Source: Phoebastria nigripes
Lineage: Eukaryota; Chordata; Aves; Procellariiformes; Diomedeidae
Direction: 5' to 3'
Assembly (NCBI GenBank): GCA_035582835.1
Contig: JAYKAV010003044.1
Span: 2,205,900-2,269,899 of the forward strand
Length of the DNA stretch: 64,000 nucleotides
Numbering within the stretch: the stretch's first letter is position 1; each line of letters begins with the position of its first letter. Under the pieces are notes generated by a model. That model was not told where the DNA came from. It searched no databases and saw only the letters and a program-made list of their open reading frames with translations. A program made the translations under genes and the position numbers. Of this stretch, positions 1-12,719 are shown piece by piece.

Positions 1-1880
1 TTTACAATACAATCCTGCTTTAGCTTCTGTCTTGAATAGCTATCACGAAGGTCAGTTGGACCTAATTGCTCTGGGTGCCTCCTAATGACCACAAATAGCA
101 CCTTTTTAATGAGCAGAGAAGGGGGAGAAAGAAAGAAAATGAAAAAGAAAAGAATTCAGCCTTTCAAAACCGGAGAAAGCCTCAACTCCATGCTTCTCTC
201 AATTACGCACATCTTTAACTTCTCATGAACTTTACTCGGAAATGCACAGACAGGAGCTCAGAAGGTATCTTAATTTTTACCACCTAGATTTAATTAGGGG
301 ATTGATTCTCCTCTCACACACTTCAGTTGGATTTTATTGCTCCCTCTTCTCCCTTAGGTGTTCTCTTTATTCAGTGCGGTACAGTACATGACTGTAACGC
401 AGTAGCACAGATTCCACAATGCGAGCAGGAAGCCACACAGTCACACATGCAAAATGAGTACCTATGGTTGGTTTAGGTAGAATGTCTTATTTACATGCAG
501 ATTTGTTCAGGTTCAATCATCACTTAAGTTTTATTTTTCTTGTATGGATTCATCCTGGTCTGATATAATTTTCTACACAAGACAGTCCCAGAAGACTTTG
601 CAATACTCATTACTTCTCTTTTCCTTGTGATCTGGATCTTACTCTCACTAAATAACAAGCCCAAATGTTAGCAGGCATCCTCAAGATAACACATCAGAGT
701 CCTTCACAGAACAAAACAAAACCAAACCAAAACAAACCCATACAGGTGCATAGTATGTTAGATTAGACAACTTCAACAAATTTCTGTAGGTTTGATACAA
801 CAGAATTCAAACTGTAAATAACTCATGAATGAGGCCCAAAAAGAAATCCGTTTAATGGTCAATATAGTCCAATATTCAGTAATGACCAGAACCAAAGAAT
901 ATGAACACAGTTTCCCAATTGTTCCACTTGGGGATGAGTACACTTTGCTAATCTCTTCTCTTAGAGGTATACATTGTTCTGGAAGGGAAAACTTCTTTGC
1001 CTTAAAAATGAGCCTTGAGTTCTTTGGGAAATTCAGCTTCATCTTTGTCGGCTCTTCCCCCTTCCCTACTTCCAGAAAAACTGAAGGGTTTCTAGTTCTG
1101 TTCCCATGATGGAGTTCTCCTTATTCACTCCTATGACAAAGGATACATTATTTTGGCCATACTGAGTTCTCTTGCTATTTGTTGTAAAAGCTACAGAGAG
1201 GTGAAAAGTAAATTCTTAGCACACCTTTTTTCTGCCATTTTTGCTTTAGGATTTTGTATTTTGTTTTTCTTTTCATCTAACATCTGGTCAGCAGAAGGGC
1301 TGATACATCCCTCTTATTTACTGCATGCATGTAACTTACATCCCAACACTAAACAAAGACCACATGAATCCTTCCAATACTGCCAGAGAGTCTGATACTT
1401 TTAAAACACTTATAAAAATGCAGGAAGTTATTTACTGAATTTAACATGCACTTTGCCTATAAATAAGTTAACACCAGGGGAAAAAAAAAAAAAGAGGGTT
1501 TTTTTTATTAATTAACACTGTGCTGGAAAACATTTTGAAAAAGGGGTATGTGGAATGTGGATACCTTTTATAGTGGCGCCTGAACACAACTAGATTCACT
1601 GTCTTAAAAAAAATTAGGAATTTACACATACACCCCTAATTTTTCTTTAACAAAGTGACAGATCATCAAGGAACCAGTCCAACCTAGAATGAACACTAGC
1701 CAGTCAAACTATGTACAGCTGAACTAGAGGAAAGGAACATGAATTCAAGGCTTACTATAAAGAAAGATATGTAAAATTTCAGTTTATTTACAGTCAATGC
1801 TTGCTATAATTAAGAGGTTCAGGTAAATAGTTAAGTATCTCCTTCAGCATCTTCTCTATAAAGTAACATACCATAAGCAT

Positions 1881-1963
1881 TTAAAAAAAAAANAAAACAA
1901 AAAAAACAAAAAAAACACAAAAAAAACCAAAAAAAACCAAACCAAAAACCAACCCACCCAAAA
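1881..1963. repeat. A-rich / (AAAAAAC)n low complexity
   Basis: A runs interrupted by single or paired C (AAAAAACAAAAAAAACAC...), with an N at 1893. This produces the spurious Phe-rich minus-strand frame here. Confidence 0.9.
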
Positions 1964-2974
1964 CATTAAAACAAATACTAGTTTGCAAAGCATGTTTCTG
2001 CAGAAAGCTCTCATAGCATGCAATGCCACATAGATACTTCTCCCACACAAATGTGGAATACAGTTTGGAGGGAAAATCAGAGCTAAACACAATTTCCATT
2101 TTACAAAGAAACACTGTACATGGCAAAGAGTATTGTGATGTGTCAATCTAGTGCTGTTTAATCCCCCCTGTAATTTACGCTCCTAAGAAACTCTACTTTG
2201 CATGCAGCTCAGGGCGTTTTGATAGTCATCCAAACTTTTATCTTTCTTCTTCTACACTGAGGTTGGTTTCTGGGTNTTCTACTTCTTCAAAGAGGCACCA
2301 TGTTACCAAACAGGATCCTGCTTAATTTTTTTGTGTGTACAAAGGGCAACAGTAAGTCTTTCCAAGATCTCACCAGGCCAAAGGCAACATATGGATTTTC
2401 TTTAAGGTACATCTTTCTTCTGCTACTGACTAAAAGCTCCACTGAAGCAGACTGTAACCCCTTGTTCCAGCTATCTGCTGAAGTGTTGGAGAAAGGAAAA
2501 TTCTGAACATTACATTTGCTATCTCACCTGTAAAGACAGTACAACATTGCCAAAGTCCATAAGCTTCCATTCGAATGGGTAGAAGAAAAACAAACAAGCA
2601 AACCACCACCAAGAGCAGCCCACAGATCAGGCACTTATTGGGAAAACTGAGGCAGGCTCAGAGGCAAGACATCAAACATGCCACAGAGGGAGAGAAACAG
2701 TCGCTTCAGGCAAAACCAGATCTGTACGTTGCCTGAAACTGACCAGATACACATTAACCTTTCGTAATTTTTTGTTCATTATGTTCATGAAATTCTGGAT
2801 TTCTTGAGAATTTTGCTATCTGGTTAACAGTTTACTGGTTATAGCTGCATGTCAGTCAACGCAAAGGCACACTAAGGGAGCACATGGAACAATACCCGTC
2901 TGAAGATAAACTTTCCTAATTGTGGCCTAGGTGTTCCTGGAGTTATATTAACGGTATCAACTATTAAAAAAAAA

Positions 2975-3030
2975 TCCAAAATTTGACTTAGAACTCCAAC
3001 TGACATCAGTTGGACTTTCATGTGCCAATT
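2975..3030. repeat. Palindromic core of an old sauropsid repeat, copy 1
   Basis: A perfect 9-bp inverted repeat, TCCAACTGA (2995-3003) and TCAGTTGGA (3006-3014), separated by CA. It recalls the AACTCCnATTGACnTCAATGGnAGTT motif that is very abundant in reptile DNA. It shares the core TCCAnTGA-NN-TCAnTGGA with the copy at 24832-24849. Confidence 0.45.
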
Positions 3031-4554
3031 TATATGGCAAGGAACCATAAAAGAGCTTGCAGAGCAGAGTTCTCATACTGTTCATGTGTAACCTGAAATT
3101 ATATATGCATGGTATTTCATCCTAACTTTTGACCAGTCCCAATAGCCTTTTAAGGAAGAGCAGTAACTTAAAAGCTTGTGGCCCATTAAGAGAAAAACCT
3201 ACATCCCAACAGATGACATCTCAGACACAAAGCTTCCTTTATATCCTTGTTAATTGGGATCTCCAAAGTGAAATGGTATAACATCTATTTTTATCCCTGG
3301 GAAATGACTGAGAGGAAGAAGGGAAGAAACAAAGACGAAAGAGATTAGATAAACTGCATCTAGTTGTGCACTACAAAAACCACCCCTTAAAAAGATCTGG
3401 GTTTTTTCTTCTCCAGTCTTGTAGATTTCAATAAAGCATATATTTATCTAAAACAATGTAAATAGTGTTCCTTACCTCAGGTTCTCTTATCTTAGTGAAT
3501 CTCTAAAGTGTGTGTGTATTTAATTTTCTACCAAAATTGTACAATCCATACAAAGTTAGCACACAGAACTTAAGATACAATTTTAAATTGTTTAGATAGT
3601 TATAAAAAATGCTAGTACAGACACATGAAGATGAGCTGAAAGTAACATTGCCTCCAACACAGAATCCTATCAAAAGCATGGAAATTATTTTAAAAGAAAA
3701 GCTTTTTGACATAAGCCTGGTATTAGTTTCTTTCTCACCTCCTTTTTAAGTGTCTCATCATCCTCCTAACTACAGTGATGACTGCTGTATAGCAGACTGT
3801 CCTAATCCATACCCTTAATGATATTCCCCCACTATGCAGTCTTTCTCAAGTTAGCTATCCCATTCATCAAGGTTCACCTGGGACATTCAATACAGGTGGT
3901 AAGACCATGGAATACCATCAACATGCTTATTTTCACTGTATTTGATAATTTCCAGGCATGCAAAGAGCACATAAGTTTTCCTATCAGGCAATTGTTAAGT
4001 GAGGTGGATGTAAAGTAACTTCAGAAAGAATCCAGATTTCCTAAAATGATGAGTGATTTTGGGAACCTCTGTTTGGATATTCTCCTTGGGATATTTTAGT
4101 AGGCCTCTATTTTCACAGTGCAGGGCATACATCTTCTGAAAATCAGACCCCAAGGAAATATTCCAAAGCTGAAAACCCGAACATTGAAAGGACGGGGGAG
4201 GGAGGGAGAATATCTGTACTTATCTAGAGCAGTACGGATCAAAGCAATCCAAAAAGTTCTAGCAGTCTCTAGGGAGGGAATCAAGTCGCAGGGCAGCTAC
4301 CAAGTCTACAGTCGGTTCATCTAAGGCTGCACTAGTTCAATTGAAGCTGGCAGGTCAACCTCCTCATTGACTACACCGTTTCCTCTGGGCACTCATACTG
4401 CAGCTTGCTGCTTAAAACAAGAGACTGGTAGTCATGACACCCAGCTTTTATTCTCAGGTCTGGAGATACAATAGGGAGGTCAGAACACCACAGTGGAGGT
4501 GAAGACTCACTGGTCCTAGGCTGCATGCCAGGAGGAAGAGCTTATCAAGTCATC

Positions 4555-4745
4555 AGAACACAGCAGAGCCTGGACTCTAGGGTTCTAATTGCAGGTCCAC
4601 CATATAACTTCTTGTGTGGCCACAGACAAGCCATCAGGTCGTTCTCTATCTCAGTTTACTCCTCGAAGGAGCAGATAAAATAAAACTCTTTGTCACAGGG
4701 TCACACAATGGTTGTTTAACATATGTAAATGATTCTAATAGTCTC
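4555..4745 (+). mobile_element. MIR/CORE-type SINE relic, sense orientation
   Basis: GAGCCTGGACTCTAGGGTTC corresponds to the tRNA-derived box region, CTTGTGTGGCCAC to the GTGTGACCTTGGG core, and TCTCAGTTTACTC to the CTCAGTTTCCTC motif, in the correct order and spacing. This is typical of an old tRNA-derived SINE; edges are approximate. Confidence 0.5.
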
Positions 4746-6844
4746 AGGCAAACTAAGCAGGAAAGGCAAAGCACTTGGTATTGCTCTAACCGCAGTCCTG
4801 ACAGCGTGTGATGTCACTGGGGCAGCGAATCTGAATGCTGAGCACACAGAAGTTTCTTTACACGCAAAAGCAAAGCACCGTGAAAGGACTGTATTCCTAA
4901 TCACGCCTCCTGTCACAGCCCTGGCTTCCATTTGCCCTTAAATCCCAGGGCGGCAGCACCGAGTGCGTGTGCGAAAGTGCATGCACGCCTGGCCTCTCCT
5001 TTTGAAAAAAGAATCGAACAAATCCTTCCAGACAGCATTAGAGAGGAGAGGAGACACTACCAGATCAAAACAGCCACCTGAAGTGACCCCTCTTCTGCTT
5101 CAGAGACAGTTACATAAGCTGCGCGCAGGAGTGGGAGCCGACAGGAATGCAGCACGACAGAACAAGAAAGCTCTCTTGCCAACAGGTTCCTTTTAGCTGA
5201 TTACAGTCAGGTACTTCTCCAATACACTCCGATGTAATGGGCCTGCCCTTTAAAAGCAACACCAATTATCAACTGGCCACCCTACTCCAAAGAAGTGGTA
5301 CCACAAATGTAAGAAGGGACACATTTCACAGAGAGGTAAAGTACAGCCTCTTCTGTATATTAGACCTGAGAAGTTACACCATAACAAAATACAGCCCACT
5401 AAATGTTCAGACGCATCAGAAGTACCCCTCATTCACAGTCATCGGGAAGCCCCCATACAGAAAAAAATACCTACAGCATGTTTATTCCTGCTTGGCCCAG
5501 CTCCTTTGCCTATGTACAGTGTTTAAGAAATGTTGTCTGAGGGACTGAGATACACACTTAAGTTGTGCGGCTGATTAAGCATATGCGCCTGACTCAGGGA
5601 GTAAGAGAGCTATCTGTCTGGAAAAACTGTATGCCAGGATCAAAATAAACTCTGAAGAAAAGAAAAAAAAAAAAAAGTAACACCTTTTGAACTCATTTAT
5701 GCGAGTAAAAGTGAACAGGCTGGACTAAGATTTACCAAGAGTTTTGGTTTATTCATTTTGTTTTCCAAGTATCTCTGCAGTCTTAATGGAAAGTGGCAAA
5801 GGGCATTCTGAAGATCTTAAAACGCTCTTTATCCTGTAGCGACCCAAAATAGCATCTTGTGATGTACTTGTGAAATTCTAAAGCAGCCGCACAAAAGCCT
5901 AGAAGCCACAGGCAGTGGAAAATGCAGCACAGCAATGCAACTTATGATCACACAGACCACAGGAACATACATAAGAGCAGAAAAGAGAGACATTCATTCT
6001 CTAAATGAGTAGTGAATGGGAGCCTAGGAACTGCATGTTTGGGAGAACTTTAAAAGGGACTTTTAAAGAAGGGGCACAGGCTTTCCCAGCACTGACCCGC
6101 CACCAGTAAATCACTGAGTTTGCTGGCTTTTTACTACTACTAGTATCGTCCTGTTTGAGAGGCTCAACAGTTTTCATCGGTATCTGACTTTAATTGCAAG
6201 CTGCTCCCAGAAGATACTAGGAGCACAGATGAAAGAGTCCTAAACACTTTTAAAGGCTTTAGGCAGGGACCTATGCTGTAGGTAATTTAATTAACAGTTC
6301 AGCATCCAACACATGACCGCAACCAACTCTGATACTGCAAGTCTTCAGTCCCTTGGAGAATGACCTATGAATATTCCAGAAGAGAGAATACATCTCCTCT
6401 TGCTTACTGATTGTTCCTAGACAGGGTCACTAAGTGGAATACTGCTGTGCTTCCTCTCCTCATTCTTCTTCTTACATTAAAAGTTTTTCCTTTATTACAT
6501 GAAGGAAGTGTTCTCTCCCCAAAGATGTTCCTCAGAGGACTGAAAGCAATGCTGTACCACTGCCCATCCAGCTGCAGCCATCCAGGCTCTATGATGTTAA
6601 ATTAATACTTGATGTTACTCAGAGGGGCCCTGAAACATGGTTTAGAACACCAAAGCACTTCCAGAGATGTTCTAAAAGTTATTGCTGAACAAGACTGCTT
6701 ACAGGAATGGACCATGAAGTATTTCTCAATCTTTTCAAGTAGATCTCACTAGAACCTGCTGACCTCTCCTCTTAAAGAGGAAAGGGCAAAATACGCCAAT
6801 AAAAGAGGGGGAGGAGAGATTCTTTCTTGCTAAATCCTTTTTCT

Positions 6845-6896
6845 GCAAAAGCAGAACTGGCTCTTTGAATCTGCATTCAGGTAGTTCTGCTTTTGC
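6845..6896. repeat. Hairpin: perfect 14-bp inverted repeat, 24-nt loop
   Basis: GCAAAAGCAGAACT at 6845-6858 is exactly complementary to AGTTCTGCTTTTGC at 6883-6896, with a 24-base spacer. The mixed-base arms make this much less likely by chance than the A/T-only palindromes nearby. No ORF or repeat family explains it. Confidence 0.9.
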
Positions 6897-7150
6897 TCAG
6901 TTCAAATGGGAAACCAATAGAAGAAGAGAGAGACAAACAATATGAACAGCCTCTGTGGCTCCATAGAAGAGCCACCTACCAAGCTCCTTCAAATATCCTT
7001 AGATGAACAACATGGATTTTGGCTCACTTAAAGCAAGATGTGAAGGAGAGTAGGTTGCTGAGTATTTTGCTTTATCTCAGGAGAGCAGCAGAAGGCTGTA
7101 TGTCTGAGAAACATGGAACAGAAGAAAGTTACCTCGTCTTCTCCAACTGG

Positions 7151-7154
7151 CCTT

Positions 7155-7187
<33 letters not shown>

Positions 7188-7231
7188 TTCTTTTTTCTTT
7201 TCCTTTCTCCTTTCTTTCTTTCTTTCCTTTC
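7151..7231. repeat. 81-nt pure pyrimidine tract containing C32
   Basis: From 7151 to 7231 the plus strand has only C and T: CCTTT, then an unbroken run of 32 C (7156-7187), then T-rich CTTT tetramers. The opposite strand is pure purine with G32, capable of G-quadruplex or triplex formation. Length is likely uncertain in the assembly. Confidence 0.97.
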
Positions 7232-7889
7232 AACACTCCTGGACAGAAACACCATGACTCAACTACAGAAAACATGAACTTAACGCTCCCTGTTTCTCCA
7301 TGGTCACACAGCTACAGATTTTCCAGAGGCTCAGTGGAGTTTACAATTTCCAGTCTCGTATAGCAAGCAAGAGATGAAACAGAACAGATTTTTCTTCAAA
7401 GGAACTACTAATGTGAAATTACTTTCATCATATCAAATTTTGGCATAAAGTGCAAAGAGATATCTAAAACTTCAACTGCATCGACATGCACAAATAGGAG
7501 TTGGAAGCTTCATTTCACTATCATCTTATTCAAACAGATGATGCCTTACCCCATCACAGCCATTTCAAAGAACAAAGCAATTCTGTAAAAAGAGGCTGAA
7601 AAACTTGATGGACCTTACTCTGCGCTCAGCTATCCATAAGCACATCCATTCACATCAGCAGAAATAAAAGATGTCAGAAAGGACAAATTTGGGTTATCGC
7701 TGCTTACCAGCTACATGTTGCACTTAGAAACAATTCTGAAGTTTTGAAAAAGTTACTTGTATCTTTCAATATTGGTAATTTTAGAATGTATGCGTTTGGT
7801 ACTTTCTGAAAAGCAGGCCAATACCAGGCATGTCCAGATGTACACACAAACTCACTAGGGTCTTTTGAAAATCATAGGCAATGAGCAAA

Positions 7890-7975
7890 TTATGCTCTAG
7901 TTATGTCAGTGTACATCCAAAATCAGTGGAGTTAGACAGGCTTTTCACTGAGAGCAGTCTCTGCCCTATTTACTG
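7890..7975. repeat. Old sauropsid palindromic-type repeat, copy 2 (degraded)
   Basis: AGTTATGTCAGTGTACATCC, AATCAGTGGAGTTAGAC and CACTGAGAGCAGTCTCTGCCC follow the order of a remembered reptile repeat (AGTTACACCAGTGTAAATnC, CAGTGGAGTTAC, ACTGAGAGCAGAATCTGGCCC). The identification is by eye only. Confidence 0.35.
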
Positions 7976-9155
7976 TATCAACCACACACAAAGCACAACT
8001 GACATCTTACTGGCACCAAGCTGAATGAGAACATGCCTATCATAGCTAGTATTTAACACTATAGATACATGTGAATATGTATTTCAGAGTTAACTATTGT
8101 TTTCTTTTCCCTCTGAAGAGAGGAGATTCCCCATCCCCCACCCCTCTGCAACCCTCTCCACCTCATTTCCATCTGGCTGACACTGCATTAATGCTAAACC
8201 TCCAGCTGGATCCCACAGTATTGTCTTGAACATTTTGTTCCAGCAGAGCTGAACTCTAGGAGACTCTCGGCTCTAAACACAAATCACAAGGCTTTATGTA
8301 CATACAAGAGCAGCCTCTCAATAACAGACTGTGCCCCTGGTACCGTGGCGGACAGGCTGGAAATAGGGCTGGTTCATGGAAGGAGGCCAGTTGTTGTGCT
8401 ATGGGTTTTTTGTTTTGGTTTTTAGACACTGCCTCTTTTCACATAAAGCAGACAAACAGGGGAGACTCTCTCTCTTTCCCTAATGAGAGGGGGTTTATGC
8501 CGTAACTCTTAAGCCTTCCCAGACTGTGGTTTGAGAGTGGGAGCCACCCTCACACAGTCTTACAGTAACACAGTATTTTTAAAGCAGGGTCCACTGAACT
8601 AGGTAAGTGAACTGAAAGAGCCCACAGCACTCAAGTCGCAGTTCCATATATTTGCATTTTTCCTCTCCTCCAGTGAAATATATGACAGCCTCTGGCCCCA
8701 ACAGAAGCCAAAACACAGGGCTAACTTGGAAAGGCTTGACCCCACATCTCTGGCCCAGGTCAGATGCGTACCAGTGAAGATCAACTGGACCAGGCTCCNG
8801 GTTAAGTTACCAGAAAACATTTGTAACAGGCAGTACCTTGCATTTGTGAAGGCAGGTAGTTTCCTCGTGACTACTTCAGGCAGAAAGCATAATGCCTTGC
8901 AGTAAGAGTTAACAGGACTGGGCTGTTCTAATACTTTACCCTCATCAAACATGGTAAGAGGCCTCCCATGCTGGAAACTCCTGTGACCCAGTTAAAAAAG
9001 GCAGTGACCCAATTCTGTTATGACAGGAATGAAGCCCTTCTAATTTTCTCGAACAAGAACCGTTTCAACTAAACAATTCAATTCCATTAGAAGCAGCCCT
9101 CTCAACAGAAATTTGCAAAATTCCTTTTTTATTGCCATAGACTTACCCTTTTATA

Positions 9156-9215
9156 GTACCATTCATGCCAGCGTATCTTCAAGTGCTTTACAAATTAAGA
9201 AAGAACATTTAATAT
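9156..9215 (-). mobile_element. 3' fragment of a MIR-like SINE, reverse orientation (short)
   Basis: TAGTACCATTCATGCCAGCG and TCAAGTGCTTTACAAATTAAG resemble the TAGCACCTTTCAT...CAAAGCGCTTTACAAA start seen at the 3' end of reverse-oriented reptile MIR-like SINEs. The SINE body that should follow is not clear. Confidence 0.35.
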
Positions 9216-9446
9216 AGAATAATTGCCCATATTCAAATTCCCTTCTTGCTTTCAAAGGTAAGAATTCCAACCTCAAACCAGAATGAGACCCTTCCAGTAA
9301 CCATCTCCACTCTTACGAGTGGTGCTTTCAGGGCAATATTACTCCTAGTAAGAAATGTAGAAACTATTTCTCATGCACACTAAACTCCCTTTGTCACGAG
9401 TAGAAAGGTAATGCAGAAGTGCCATGAAATGCATATAAGCGTATTG

Positions 9447-9482
9447 GAAAGTATCTTTTGTACTTCACAAAAAGATACTTTT
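9447..9482. repeat. Hairpin: 14-bp stem with one bulged base, 5-nt loop
   Basis: AAAGTATCTTTTGT at 9448-9461 pairs with ACAAAAAGATACTTT at 9467-9481, leaving one unpaired A and the loop ACTTC; a G-T pair can extend it by one at 9447/9482. The stem is too short for a typical microRNA precursor. Confidence 0.85.
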
Positions 9483-11596
9483 GATGAAAGCTGTCTGACA
9501 AGACCTTTGCATAGGAGAATCAGGTGCTAAGTGACGNACGTATCTCACTGCAAGTACAATATGACAACGTGAAAAGTCAGCCACAAATACAGAGACGAAG
9601 TGCTAATCAGTGCACTTGTGTTTAAAACAAGGAAACAAAGTATTTGCTTTATGTAAAACTTTTTTACTATTGTGGAAAGTTCTGATTTACACAAATCCTC
9701 AACCTGAAGCCTACTGATGATGCAATTTTAAAATGAATTAGATACATAAAGACTTTTCAAACCTATCCTTACAACACAGAGCAGAGAATGAGGGGGAAGG
9801 GGGGGAGGAGANGACAAAGGAACAGGTTAAACAAAATTTCTTACCCCTTTAAGCAGTCACCACCTGCTATGTAACATCTGGCTGTTTAGTACAGGTCGCC
9901 CCACTGTGATCACACGACCCNTACAGGATCAGGGTTGCATCAAGGGTAAAAGAGCACACAGAGCCATGACAAACAACAAAAACCTCCCGAACCTTAAAAT
10001 GAAGGGAATTCAGCCAGCAACTTCTGCCTCCAGTGAAAATCAACCAGACTTTTCTCTTTTGTATGTAGCACNTTGCTTGCAATCTGGGAAAGGTATGTTC
10101 TGTACCCAAGAAAGAAAGATCTATTTCCCTCAAAACAACTGTTAACAAAAAATTTGAATTTCATTACATCTTCCACCACTGAAACTAACTTTTCTTTCTC
10201 CAAGCAATAATCTGAATATGGGGCCAAAACTGTAAATAATGAGTTACATAAAGAATTTTTTGTAATTCACAAACCGTTAATAATAGCACGCTCATTCGCT
10301 TAAAAGGTAAAGCATATTCATTTTAAACCACACAAATACAGAACTTTATAAGAACACACGCACTTACAAAAGCTCCATCCCTGCAAATGTTAACACACAC
10401 AAAATTGAGAAACCCCACGTGAAATCTGTAAGCATGCTTCTGCAAATAAAGGTATATACCTGCTTAGAAGTCACATGAATAGAGTAAAAAATACCATTGT
10501 TTCTTTCAAAGATATCAACAAGACAAATATGGCTTAAGGAAATCAAGAAACTTAAGACACAAAGTGCACAAGGGATGGCCCTGCAAATGAGGCAATCACT
10601 GCACAGAGATGCTAGCTAGGAATGTTTCAGGGGATTCATTTGAAGACTGGATGCTACCTGACTGTATGAAGCATTTCTAGTTTATAANTTCTGTGATTAA
10701 GTTAAAAAACAAAAGCATTTCTGTAACCAAACTGAACACACACCCCCCCACCCCAGCAGCCTTTATCACAAGTCTGGACTAAAAAACCTTGAGTGCACCG
10801 AACTCCTCCAGAAAGTCTCAGTTGAGTTTGAGCTGAAAAACAGTTGCAAGAATGAGTCCCAGAAAAGTGACAGGGAGATGGGTAGCCATGCATGCCTGAG
10901 TATTTTCAGCTAGCATAGAAATCCACCCATGTAGGGGTTTTGGGAGTTTTGGGGGGGGAAGAGTGAGCACCGAATGTTTTACTGGTGTAATTAAACCCAA
11001 TTATTTTATCACAGAACTCCCCTAAAATGTGTGAAAATCCATTGCATCTCTTGAANCATTCAACTTGATAGGACTTGTGGAAGAGACAGGGCTATAGCAC
11101 TCTAGAAATTTCTAACAAACTGATTAAGAACAACAGTGATGCTTAATCCACTCTACACCAGTTTATGTTTCTTCACGTCACAAGTTCACTTTTTAATTCA
11201 TTATACCCACAATGTGTGCAGTGAATACGATGAGATTTTAGAAATGAGTGTTAACATCCTGGCCAAAAAGCACAAACTAAAAGACGTCAGAATAGGAGGA
11301 AGCACAGTTGTTTATTCAGATCAGAGCTTTTGACAGGTTTCTATCTGACCTAAACTTGCCTTGCCAACACAGTAGACTAAAATCTAAGATTGCTGGCTTT
11401 GAGCAGGGAGAGAAGATGCTATCTAATAGCTGTCATTATACAACTGACTCATATCACCTGAGAAGACCTACAAACTACAAGGCTGGAACATTTATTATGA
11501 AGCACTTGGTACTCACATACATCTGTCTTTCAACAACTTCAACCCAAACATGAAGTCCTATGACAACTCAATGCAAAAAGGCTTTTTTTTCTGCCC

Positions 11597-11616
11597 TTTT
11601 TTTTTTTTTTTTTTTT
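11597..11616. repeat. T20 tract, copy A
   Basis: Twenty T followed by AAATAGACA. An identical arrangement recurs 169 bp to the right. Confidence 0.93.
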
Positions 11617-11765
11617 AAATAGACATGATAATGCAAACAACTTTTACTCCATGTATCTGCAAAGACAATCAACTCCTGGACACCCAGGCTATGGGGTTTG
11701 TAAACAGGATTTGTTCTGTTTGTAAGGAAAAGGCTGCACATTCCAGTTTGGGCGACAAATTCAGC

Positions 11766-11785
11766 TTTTTTTTTTTTTTTTTTTT
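11766..11785. repeat. T20 tract, copy B
   Basis: Twenty T followed by AAATAGACA, the same 3' flank as the tract at 11597. Confidence 0.93.
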
Positions 11786-12719
11786 AAATAGACAGGACAA
11801 CTGAAACAGAATGAAATACTGGCAGAGCTCAAGAGTAACATCCATAAAACCTTAAAAAAATTGCACTAATTCTTCACATGGCATCTGGGAACGCATATAC
11901 ATGATAAAATAACCAGTGTTTGGCTGTATGGGCACCAGCACCACTACAAATCACTGCAGTAGTTCAAACTAAGGTCATGGCCATATCAAGTCACTCTGAG
12001 CCACATTTCCATCCTCAGCACATTGTAGTTTGCAAGAAGAGCGTATAAGGCAAGCTCATGGCCTTATTTTTCAGTTTCTGCCAAAGAAAATTCTCCCTCA
12101 ACAACACAGGTCTGCTATGGTCTCCTTTACAACGTTCCTGCCCTTTTTCCACTCTGCGTAAAAGATCAAATGAGATGAGGATCACATCCTTCTTTCCTTT
12201 ACAAATTGGAAACCCTCCCAGCTATGACCACTCTTTCAAAGCAGCACAGCTGCACTGCAGTATTGATTAAAAGAGGAAGTTTTCCTTGACACCAGAAGAG
12301 TGACACCCTGGAGACAGTGCTTGTGCAACTCGATTCCCCCGTCAAAGCTCAGTTGTCAGGATTCAAAAATAAAACTATAGCACAATGTTTCATCATTATT
12401 TCTCCCCTTCTCCCTCAGCAATAAGAGCTGTATTTTAGGATCTCACAAAAAGGGCTACAGAAAAATAATACATACTTAGTTTGACAGGAGCCTTCCTAGG
12501 CCCCATCCCCAAAATGCTCCCAAAAGGACTGCATACTCAGAATAAATACATTTTTCTTTTAACACAGTGCTAGTTAGAGAAGGAGAAATTGGGTTTGCCA
12601 CTTTCTCTTCTGAGGATGTCAACAGCTTCTGAGGACAACACTCCTTGTCTCTTCCACTACCTAAATTCAGAGCAACCACAAGCCTGTAATGAGTTGTGTG
12701 TGAAGGCCAAGGTGAGGTA

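Noticed and set aside
6048..6068. Perfect 9-bp inverted repeat CTTTAAAAG/CTTTTAAAG
   Set aside because: It is A/T-dominated and short; about this many are expected by chance in the window.
8599..8952. 117-codon minus-strand frame containing an N
   Set aside because: No motif, crosses an ambiguous base, and composition is like the surrounding intron.
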